NCBI RefSeq assembly: GCF_023072595.1
Contig: NZ_JALLGK010000003.1
Location: forward strand, 310,001-374,000
DNA from: Streptomyces sp. XM4193
Lineage (GTDB): Bacteria > Actinomycetota > Actinomycetes > Streptomycetales > Streptomycetaceae
Direction of reading: 5' to 3'
DNA length: 64,000 bases
Shown here one piece after another: positions 54,001 to 60,367 of the stretch; within the stretch, counting starts at the first letter, position 1, and every line of letters begins with the position of its first letter. Made by a program: the position numbers and the translations under genes. Under the pieces are notes generated by a model, which worked only from the letters and a program-made list of their open reading frames with translations, was not told where the DNA came from and did not search any database.

Positions 54001-54616
54001 GATGAAGGACCTGGAGATCCGGGGTGCGGGCAATCTGCTCGGCGGCGAGCAGTCGGGCCACATCGCGGGGGTCGGTTTCGATCTGTACATCCGCATGGTC
54101 GGCGAGGCGGTGGCCGACTACCGGGCGGCGTTGGAGGACGGCGCGGAGGAGACGCCGCCGCTGGAGGTGAAGATCGAGCTGCCGGTCGACGCGCACGTGC
54201 CGCACGACTACGCGCCCGGCGAGCGGCTGCGGCTCCAGGCGTACCGGGCGATCGCCTCGGCCAACTCCGAGGCGGACATCGCCGCGGTGCGGGAGGAACT
54301 GACCGACCGCTACGGCAAGTTGCCCGAGCCGGTGGAGAACCTGCTGCTGGTCGCGGGGCTGCGGATGCTGGCCCGTGCGTGCGGCGTCACCGACATCACC
54401 CTTCAGGGCGCCAACATCCGGTTCTCGCCGGTGGAGTTGCGCGAGAGTCAGGAGCTCAGGCTCAAGCGGGTGTACAAGGGTGCGCTGATCAAGCCGGACC
54501 GGCAGCAGGTGCTGGTGCCGCGGCCCAAGCCGGGCAACATCGGCGCCAAGCCGCTGGTCGGCCGTGAACTGCTCGCCTGGGTGGGGGAGTTCCTGACGAC
54601 GATCGTGGACTCGTAG
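51080..54616 (+). CDS. mfd: Transcription-repair coupling factor
   Basis: 1178 residues, full length. Mfd removes stalled RNA polymerase at DNA lesions and recruits UvrA. Order: UvrB-like N-terminal modules (~1-350, with RGGILDVFPPTEEHPLRVEF), RNA polymerase-interaction domain (~500, GDFIVHEQHGVGRYVEM), RecG-like translocase (Walker A GDVGYGKTEIAVRAA at ~655, Walker B VDEEQRFGVEHK at ~757, TATPIPRTLEMA-like SATPIPRTLEMAV, QLRGRVGRGRERGYAYF), and the C-terminal TRCF domain (ELTDRYGKLPEPVENLLLVA). ATG 51080 is well placed. It is rightward after the ABC operon. Confidence 0.97.
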   Translation: MRLSGLLDAVVRDEALAEAVRAASDGNRHHVDLVGPAATRPLAVAALARDAGRTVLAVTATTRESEDLAAALRSLLPEDSVVEFPSWETLPHERLSPRSDTVGRRLAVLRRLAHPSPDDPATGPVSVVVAPVRSVLQPQVKGLGELVPVALRPGGDADLGEVVDGLAAAAYSRVELVEKRGEFAVRGGILDVFPPTEEHPLRVEFWGDEVEEIRYFKVADQRSLEVAEHGLWAPPCRELLLTREVRARAAELAERHPELGELLGKLAEGIAVEGMESLAPVLVDEMELLLDVLPQGSMAVVCDPERVRTRAADLVATSQEFLQASWAATAGGGEAPIDVDAASLWGIADVRDRARELGVLWWTVSPFAADAEAEPEADTLAPRLKAAEAYRGDTARALADTKEWLARGWRCVFLTEGHGPAARTAEVLGGEGVPARLEAELGEIVPSVVHVSCGALETGFVAPELGLIVLTETDLTGQKAAGREGARMPARRRKSIDPLSLVPGDFIVHEQHGVGRYVEMVQRTVQGATREYLLVEYAPAKRGQPGDRLFVPTDQLEQVTKYVGGEAPSLHRLGGADWAKTKARAKKAVKEIAADLIKLYSARMAAPGHTFGADTPWQRELEDAFPYIETPDQLTTIGEVKGDMEKAVPMDRLICGDVGYGKTEIAVRAAFKAVQDGKQVAVLVPTTLLVQQHFGTFTERYAQFPVVVKALSRFQSDTEAQAVLDGLREGSVDVVIGTHRLFASSTKFKDLGLVIVDEEQRFGVEHKEQLKKLRANVDVLTMSATPIPRTLEMAVTGIREMSTITTPPEERHPVLTFVGPYEEKQIGAAVRRELLREGQVFYIHNRVESIDRAASRLRQIVPEARIATAHGQMSESALEQVVVDFWEKKFDVLVSTTIVESGIDISNANTLIVERGDNFGLSQLHQLRGRVGRGRERGYAYFLYPPEKPLTETAHERLATIAQHTEMGAGMYVAMKDLEIRGAGNLLGGEQSGHIAGVGFDLYIRMVGEAVADYRAALEDGAEETPPLEVKIELPVDAHVPHDYAPGERLRLQAYRAIASANSEADIAAVREELTDRYGKLPEPVENLLLVAGLRMLARACGVTDITLQGANIRFSPVELRESQELRLKRVYKGALIKPDRQQVLVPRPKPGNIGAKPLVGRELLAWVGEFLTTIVDS

Positions 54617-55000
54617 CGGTACGTGCCCTGCACTGCGGGCATGGCCGTGCGGGCGTGCGGGCGGCGGCGGGCACGGGTACGGGCGCGGGGTGCTCCGGGT
54701 GCGGGTCGGGCGGGTGCCGGCGTGCCCGTCCGCAGCGCGCTGGGCGCGGTCATGACAGCTGAAACCAGCCTGTACAGCGATGTGTTCCGGACGTGTCCGA
54801 CTGGTGGAGATACGAGTGACGCACCTCACTTTTCGAGCGTGCGAACTGCTTGCCGGTGATCGCCCCGGCACTGTCTGCAACGCGCTGGCGTGGTGATTTG
54901 CCGAATACGGACTTTCGACACGCCGACCGGTCGTTTCCATTCCGCTCTGCGATTGCGCCGAGGTACGTGTGAGTAACCGTCAGACGGGGCGGCATCGCCC

Positions 55001-55028
55001 TTGACGACCATGGAATGGCGGTTAGGCT
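55001..55028 (+). promoter_or_regulatory. Predicted vegetative-type promoter
   Basis: TTGACG (55001-55006), 16-bp spacer, TAGGCT (55023-55028). This is close to the actinobacterial housekeeping consensus. Transcription would begin near 55035, giving a leader of ~320 nt before the glycosyltransferase ATG and including the small ORF at 55085. Confidence 0.6.
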
Positions 55029-55084
55029 CATTTCCACGATCTGGCGCACTCCAATGGCTGCGCCGAGCACGGGGGATGATCTTC

Positions 55085-55180
55085 ATGAGGGAATTCACGG
55101 GCGCATCCATTGCGCCGTTCAATCGCTTACCGCACAGGTGTGTCGCTGTCGGGCCGGGTCGGCCCGTGTCGCTTCGCTGA
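55085..55180 (+). CDS. Possible 31-residue leader ORF with a TTA codon
   Basis: ATG 55085 with GGGGGA 8 nt upstream, ending TGA at 55178. The product starts MREFTGASIAPFNRLPHRC and ends VSLR. Codon 15 (55127) is TTA, the rarest codon in Streptomyces and the one dependent on bldA tRNA. It lies inside the predicted leader of the glycosyltransferase transcript. It may be a regulatory leader peptide or chance; the short length gives little statistical support. Confidence 0.25.
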   Translation: MREFTGASIAPFNRLPHRCVAVGPGRPVSLR

Positions 55181-55355
55181 CGGATTCGACGGGTTCTCAT
55201 TCCGAGCATGTTCCACGCTGGGTGCGCCCGTGCCTGCCCGGACGCCTTCCGCTGCGTCCACGGCAATCGGACGTGCCCTGCTCCGCAACGAACCGTCACC
55301 GCTCCTGTCGTGCGCCCCGGCGCGCGCCGGAGCCGCCGCCTTCGGAGACAGCGCC

Positions 55356-56609
55356 ATGCCGCAACGCATTGTTTTCGCGCCGGAGACATTCAATCTGGCG
55401 GAAACCACCAGGGCTATCGAGGTCGCACGCCATCTGACCGCGAAGCCGGGTTGTGAAGTTCAATTCCTCGGTTATTCCGATGAGTTCGCCGGTCTGATTC
55501 GAGAGGCCGGATTCCGATTTCGTTCCCTCTCCCCGCGGCTGAGTCGCGAGGAGGCCCGACAGCTCATCAGGGTCGACCAGGGCAAGGGGGTGCGCCATCC
55601 CTTCACCGAGGACGTGGTGCGCCGCCGGGTCCGTGCGGAGCTTGCCGCCTACGAGGAGTTCGGTGCCGAGGCGGTGGTGATCGGGGCGACCATGAGCGCC
55701 TTCGTCTCCGCCCGGGCGTACGGGATTCCGCTGGTCTTCCCCAAGCCGTACGCGTACTCCCTGCCGCATCTGCGGCAGTTGCGGGAGGTGCCGCTGCTGG
55801 CGGGTCGGGGGCCGGTGCGGCGCGAGGTCAACCGCGCCGCGGCGGGGCTGGTCAGAGCGGTGGCGCCGCGGGTGATGTGGAAGCCCAGGGCGTTTCGCAC
55901 CGTGCCGAGGGAGTTCGGCGTCGCCCTGCCGGGGCCGACGCTCGCCGCACTGGAGGCGGACCACAACCTGCTCACCGAGATCGGGGCGGTTCTGGGTGCG
56001 GACGTCGCGCGGAGCCTGCCGGCAAACCACCGCATGGTCGGCCCGATCTTCGCGAGGCTGCCGGGCGAGGTGCCCGAGCGCGTACTCGAACTGGCCGCGG
56101 GGAAGCGGCCGTTGGTCTATCTGGCGCTCGGCAGCTCGGGGAACAGATCGCTGCTGATGCGGCTGCTGAGGGCACTGGAACGGCTTCCGGTCGAAGTGAT
56201 CGCCCCGGTGCGCGGCTATCTCGGTCCGGACGACCCCGCCCGCGTGCCGCGCAACGTCCACCTCACCGAGCTGCTTCCGGCGCATCGGCTGGGCCCGTAC
56301 ATCGACGCCTCGATCCTGCACGGCGGCCAGGGGTCCGTGCAGACCGCGTGCCTGGGAGGGAAGCCGTTCGTCGGGCTGCCCCTGCAACTGGAGCAGCGGT
56401 TCAACGTCGAGGCGTGTGTGCGCTACGGGAACGCCGTGCGCCTCTCGCCCGCGACGCTGACGCACGCGGGGCTGGCCCGTGCGCTCGGCCGCTGTCTGCA
56501 CTCCGAGCCGATGCGCGAGCGCGCACGTGAACTCGCCGCCGTCGCAGCCCGGGAGGACGGCGCGGCCGGCGCCGCGCGCTATCTGCGGGAGCTGCTTCCC
56601 GTGAGGTGA
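55356..56609 (+). CDS. GT1-like glycosyltransferase
   Basis: 417 residues of the GT-B fold. The N-terminal domain starts RIVFAPETFNLAETTRAIEV and has LGYSDEFAGLIREAGFRFRS. The nucleotide-sugar half has LVYLALGSSGNRSLLMRLLR and the donor-site signature HGGQGSVQTACLGGKPFVGL followed by PLQLEQRFNVEACVRYGNAV, as in UDP-glycosyl/macroside and rhamnosyl transferases. ATG 55356 has CGGAGA ~8 nt upstream; open sequence further upstream is not protein-like. It is followed, after 335 bp on the same strand, by the acyl carrier/oxoamine synthase operon and may glycosylate that pathway's product, an inference from position. Confidence 0.85.
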   Translation: MPQRIVFAPETFNLAETTRAIEVARHLTAKPGCEVQFLGYSDEFAGLIREAGFRFRSLSPRLSREEARQLIRVDQGKGVRHPFTEDVVRRRVRAELAAYEEFGAEAVVIGATMSAFVSARAYGIPLVFPKPYAYSLPHLRQLREVPLLAGRGPVRREVNRAAAGLVRAVAPRVMWKPRAFRTVPREFGVALPGPTLAALEADHNLLTEIGAVLGADVARSLPANHRMVGPIFARLPGEVPERVLELAAGKRPLVYLALGSSGNRSLLMRLLRALERLPVEVIAPVRGYLGPDDPARVPRNVHLTELLPAHRLGPYIDASILHGGQGSVQTACLGGKPFVGLPLQLEQRFNVEACVRYGNAVRLSPATLTHAGLARALGRCLHSEPMRERARELAAVAAREDGAAGAARYLRELLPVR

Positions 56610-56944
56610 GGACTGGCCTTCCGGCGCTCCTCTCCACCCGCTTCCGTCCGACTCCGTCCGACTCCGTCCGTTTCCGCTCCGCTTTCGTTCGCGTGTGCCG
56701 TCTCCGTCCGGCGGGCCGTTCGCCGTGCCGGCCCGCGCTGCCCCCGTGCCTGCCTGCCCGGGCGTCCCGGGACGGCTTCCGCACACCCCTCGTTCGTCAC
56801 ACACGGTCATGCAAGCGTCACTCGCTGCGTCAACACCGTTCGCGGCGGGTGCACATGACCCGACCCGGACCGCCCAGCCCGCTGGGCGCGAGCTCCACCG
56901 CACGGGCGCCACCGTTTCGCGCCGCCACCACACGAAGGAGAACC
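56610..56944. other. 335-bp gap between glycosyltransferase and oxoamine synthase operon, with 10-bp repeats
   Basis: TCCGTCCGAC is repeated at 56643 and 56653 with a third variant at 56663, inside a long pyrimidine-rich tract (56630-56690). No clear promoter or terminator was found. The last bases hold the AAGGAG site of the next gene. Confidence 0.5.
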
Positions 56945-58411
56945 ATGTCCGACATCGAGCACGACCTGCTGCAGGGCATCGCGCAGATAGGCATGTTCCA
57001 GCCCGAGGAGATCCACGGGCCCGACCTCCTCATCAGGGACCTCGGCTTCGACTCCCTGATGGTGATGGACCTGATCTCGAGCATGACGAAGAAGTACCCG
57101 CTGCTCGGAGACCTCAGCGCCGACCACGAACTCTTCCGCGACGACGTCGCCGTGGACACCCTGCGCGGCGCGCTCCGGCAGTTGACCGGTGTGCCGGTCG
57201 CCGCGGTGCCCCGGCAGCGGGCCGGCATCGAGCGGATGGAGTCGGTGACGGCGTTCAACGCCTTCCTGGACGCCTCGCCGCACCTTCCGTACTTCATCCC
57301 GCACGAGGGGGTGGCCGGCGCGCGCGTCTCGGTCGGCGGGCGCGAGCTGGTCAACTTCGCCAGCTACAACTACCTGGACTCCAACGGCGCCCCGCGGATC
57401 ACCGACGCCGTGCGCGCCGCGGTGGAGACCTACGGCAGTTCGGTCTCCGCGAGCCGGATCATCGGTGGCGAGATCCCGCTCCACCGCGAACTGGAGCGGG
57501 AGATCGCCGACTTCATCGGGGTCGACGACGCGGTGCTCCAGGTCGGCGGCCACAGCACCAACGTCAACGTGCTCGGTCACCTCTTCGGCGAGAACGACCT
57601 GATCCTGCACGATTCGCTCGCCCACAACAGCATCATCCAGGGCGCGCTCCTCTCGGACGCCAAGCGCCGCCCCTTCCACCACAACGACATGGGCCATCTG
57701 GCACGCGAACTGAAGCGGCTGCGCCCGCGGTTCCGCAACATCGTGGTCGTCGTCGAGGGCGTCTACAGCATGGACGGCGACATCTGCGACCTGCCGGAGC
57801 TGGTGAAGCTCAAGGAGGAGCACGACGTCTTCCTGATGGTCGACGAGGCGCACTCCTTCGGCACGATGGGGGCCGCCGGCCGCGGCATCTGCTCGCACTT
57901 CGGCATCTCCCCGGAGCGTGTCGACATCCTGATGGGGACGCTCAGCAAGTCGTTCAACAGCTGCGGCGGCTACCTCGCCGGCAACCGCGACTTCGTGCGC
58001 TATCTGCGCTACAACCTGCCCGGCTTCGTGTTCAGCGTGGGGATGACACCCGCCAACACCGCCGCGGCCCTGGAATCCCTGCGGATGAGCGCGGCCAACC
58101 CGCAGTGGCAGGACGAACTCCATGCCTCGGCGGCCCGGTTGCTCGCAGGCGTACGGGCGCTGGGCTACGACACCGGGCTGAGCGACGGCACCCCGATCGT
58201 CCCGCTGATCACCGGTGACACCGCCCGTGCGGTGGAGCTGTCGAAGGAGCTGGACGCCGCCGGGGTGTTCGTCGCGCCGATCACCTACCCCGCGGTGGCC
58301 GAGGCGGAGGCGCGACTGCGCTTCTTCGTCTCCCGCGGCCACTCGCCCGCCGACATCGACCACACCCTGTCCGCCCTCGCCTCCCTCCGAGAGAAGCAGC
58401 TCGCCGCATGA
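56945..58411 (+). CDS. Acyl carrier protein fused to alpha-oxoamine synthase (PLP)
   Basis: 488 residues. Residues 1-~85 are an acyl carrier domain, with the phosphopantetheine attachment Ser37 in LGFDSLMVMD. From ~95 on it is a fold-type I PLP enzyme of the AONS family (8-amino-7-oxononanoate synthase, serine palmitoyltransferase, KBL, ALAS). PLP contacts are His227 (HDSLAHNSI), Asp300/His303 (MVDEAHSFGTMGAAGRG) and the Schiff-base Lys335 (GTLSKSFNSCGGYLAG). Such enzymes condense an acyl thioester with an amino acid and lose CO2 to give an alpha-aminoketone; an in cis carrier points to an acyl-ACP rather than acyl-CoA donor, as in PigH-type natural product enzymes. ATG 56945 follows AAGGAG. 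It overlaps the methyltransferase by 4 nt. Confidence 0.93.
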   Translation: MSDIEHDLLQGIAQIGMFQPEEIHGPDLLIRDLGFDSLMVMDLISSMTKKYPLLGDLSADHELFRDDVAVDTLRGALRQLTGVPVAAVPRQRAGIERMESVTAFNAFLDASPHLPYFIPHEGVAGARVSVGGRELVNFASYNYLDSNGAPRITDAVRAAVETYGSSVSASRIIGGEIPLHRELEREIADFIGVDDAVLQVGGHSTNVNVLGHLFGENDLILHDSLAHNSIIQGALLSDAKRRPFHHNDMGHLARELKRLRPRFRNIVVVVEGVYSMDGDICDLPELVKLKEEHDVFLMVDEAHSFGTMGAAGRGICSHFGISPERVDILMGTLSKSFNSCGGYLAGNRDFVRYLRYNLPGFVFSVGMTPANTAAALESLRMSAANPQWQDELHASAARLLAGVRALGYDTGLSDGTPIVPLITGDTARAVELSKELDAAGVFVAPITYPAVAEAEARLRFFVSRGHSPADIDHTLSALASLREKQLAA

Positions 58412-59649
58412 AGATCACCGCACTGGAGGCCGCCCGGCACCGGCTCGCCGCCCGTCCTCCGCACCGTCCGATCGCCTCGCTGCTGACCCGCGCCGCGCAC
58501 CTGGCGGGGGAGCGCAGCAGCCCCCTGTTCCAGCTGGTGGTCCTGCACCGCCTCAAGGGTTTCCTGCGCCACATCGTGGTGTCGGTGATCCGCCGCGAGT
58601 TCCCCGACGGGGACCTCACGCCGCGCACCGGGATGTCCGAGGAGATCCATCACGATCTGCTGGAGCTCGCCGAGAACCTGGGCGTGGTGCGTCTCCAGCA
58701 GCGCGCGCCCCGGGCACGGCTGCGTCCCGACTACGCGGCCGTGGTGCGGTCCCAGGACCCCGCCGCCCACGACACCCCCGCCTGGCGGCGCGACCGCGCC
58801 GACTATCGACGAATACGCGAACTGGTCGACCGCGGCGGGGTGTTGGAGGAGGACCGGGGCGCGGACACGCCGCCCCATCTGCGCCGCGACGACGTGCACT
58901 ACCTGATGGTGCTGTGCCGCTACATCCTCGAACTGGAGGAGATGAGCCTGTACGAGCAGGTCAAACCCTCCTTCGAATCGGTCTTCTACTCCGATCTCGG
59001 TGAACTGGCGTACCGGCTCTACACCTCCGGCTCCTACCGGAAGCTCTGCCGCCGGCTGCGGCCCGCCTCGTTCCTGGACATCGGCTGCGGCGAGGGCCGG
59101 CATCTGGAGCCGCCGGCGCAGCTGCGCCCCGCACCCCGGGTGGTCGGGGTGGAACTGGACCCGAAGGTGGCGGAGTCGGCGAGGCGGCGGCTGGCCGGCC
59201 GGGTGGACGCGGAGATCGTCTCCACCGACCTCTTCGAGTGGCGCACCGAGGAACGCTTCGACATGATCCTCAGCAGCTACATGCTGTTCTATCTGGACCG
59301 CTCGCGGCACGTGGAGTTCTACTCCCGGGTGCGTGAACTGCTCGCGCCCGGCGGCACCTACGTGGTGGGCCAGTACTTCCCCGACTTCCAGGAGTACCAG
59401 CGGGCGCTGATCGACCGCTGTTCGCCGGCTCCGCGCATTCAGCGCTGGGCCTCGGACACCGGGAACTCGCTGCTGCTGGCGGAGGTGCTGCTCAACCGCA
59501 CGCTGGTGCACTTCCGTTCGGTCGTCTACTGGGACGCCTTCCGCGACGATCTGGCCGCCGCAGGTCTCGCGGTCCGCGAGGTGCTGCCCGCCGACAGCCT
59601 CTACTACTCCCACTACGTGCTGATCGGCCGTGCCGACGATGAGCGTTGA
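58408..59649 (+). CDS. SAM-dependent methyltransferase with unusual N-terminal domain
   Basis: 413 residues. The Rossmann methyltransferase core begins near residue 210, with motif I FLDIGCGEGRHLEPP, an acidic VGVELDPKVAESARR and a post-motif ILSSYMLFYLDRSRHVEFYS. The ~200-residue N-terminal part (RPIASLLTRAAHLAGERSSP, LVVLHRLKGFLRHIVVSVIR) has no family I recognise and is helix-rich. The start overlaps the oxoamine synthase stop by 4 nt, and the stop overlaps the ABC ATPase start by 11 nt, so it belongs to the same pathway. It could N- or O-methylate the aminoketone or a derived product; substrate unproven. Confidence 0.85.
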   Translation: MKITALEAARHRLAARPPHRPIASLLTRAAHLAGERSSPLFQLVVLHRLKGFLRHIVVSVIRREFPDGDLTPRTGMSEEIHHDLLELAENLGVVRLQQRAPRARLRPDYAAVVRSQDPAAHDTPAWRRDRADYRRIRELVDRGGVLEEDRGADTPPHLRRDDVHYLMVLCRYILELEEMSLYEQVKPSFESVFYSDLGELAYRLYTSGSYRKLCRRLRPASFLDIGCGEGRHLEPPAQLRPAPRVVGVELDPKVAESARRRLAGRVDAEIVSTDLFEWRTEERFDMILSSYMLFYLDRSRHVEFYSRVRELLAPGGTYVVGQYFPDFQEYQRALIDRCSPAPRIQRWASDTGNSLLLAEVLLNRTLVHFRSVVYWDAFRDDLAAAGLAVREVLPADSLYYSHYVLIGRADDER

Positions 59650-60367
59650 GCCCTCGGCGCCGGCCGGTTCGCTCCGGCCGGCGCTGCACGCCGAAGCCCT
59701 CCGCAAGACCTTCTTCGCCGGGACCCCGAGGGAGTTCGCGGTGCTGCGCGGGGTCTCGCTCACCGTGGAACGCGGCCGGATCTGCACGATCCTGGGCCCC
59801 TCCGGTTCGGGCAAGACCACCCTGCTGCGGTGCCTGTCGGGGCTGGAGTCCGTCGACTCGGGCACGGTGGAGGTCGGCGGTACGAAGGTGCACGAGCTGT
59901 CGCCGCGCGAAACCCAGCGATTCCGCCGGGAGGACATCGCCTTCGTCTTCCAGGAGTACAACCTCATCAGCGATCTGACGCTGCGGGAGAACGTCGAACT
60001 GGACCGGCCGATGGCGGCCCGCCCGGCCGAACTCGCCGCCCGCTGGCGGCTGGAGCACGTGCTGGACCACTTCCCCGACCAGTGCTCGGGAGGCCAGCAG
60101 CAGAAGGCGGCGATCCTGCGCGCGCTCAACCGGGACGTCGATGTGCTCTTCTGCGACGAGCCGACCGGCGCCCTGGACGGGACCTCGGCCGGCGAAGTGC
60201 TCAGTGTGCTCCAGGAGGTGAGCGCGAACGGTGTCACCGTCGTCATGATCACGCACAACGAGATGGTCACCGAGATCTCCGACCGGGTGGTGCGGCTGCA
60301 CGACGGCGAGGTCGTCTCGGACACCGTGGTCCCCGATCCGCGTCCGGCGGGGGAGCTGGAGTGGTGA
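59639..60367 (+). CDS. ABC transporter ATP-binding protein of the oxoamine operon
   Basis: 242 residues, MacB/LolD/BceA-type. Walker A GPSGSGKTT, Q-loop FVFQEYNLISDLTLRENV, signature CSGGQQQK (Cys for the usual Leu), Walker B DVLFCDEPTGALDG and H-loop ITHNE are present. It is ~20 residues shorter than usual in the helical domain between Q-loop and signature. ATG 59639 overlaps the methyltransferase end; the stop overlaps the permease GTG by 4 nt. It powers the adjacent FtsX-type permease, probably exporting the pathway product or giving self-protection. Confidence 0.92.
   Translation: MSVEPSAPAGSLRPALHAEALRKTFFAGTPREFAVLRGVSLTVERGRICTILGPSGSGKTTLLRCLSGLESVDSGTVEVGGTKVHELSPRETQRFRREDIAFVFQEYNLISDLTLRENVELDRPMAARPAELAARWRLEHVLDHFPDQCSGGQQQKAAILRALNRDVDVLFCDEPTGALDGTSAGEVLSVLQEVSANGVTVVMITHNEMVTEISDRVVRLHDGEVVSDTVVPDPRPAGELEW

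Larger units (their letters stand above)
54617..55355. other. 739-bp leader/promoter region of the glycosyltransferase locus
   Basis: The first ~130 bp are GC-rich. From ~54745 the base composition drops sharply in GC compared with all neighbours, and this continues to ~55130 and into the glycosyltransferase 5' end, suggesting either a large regulatory region or acquired DNA. It contains a promoter (55001-55028) and a small ORF (55085-55180). Longer open frames on both strands give translations with no recognisable character. Confidence 0.55.

Noticed and set aside
50486..54940. A 1484-codon open frame antisense to mfd, and a similar 981-codon frame antisense to the ABC genes (47988-50933)
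   Set aside because: They mirror high-GC codon bias of the true genes on the other strand; translations are His/Arg/Gln-rich with no domain, and mfd and the ABC genes have unmistakable motifs.
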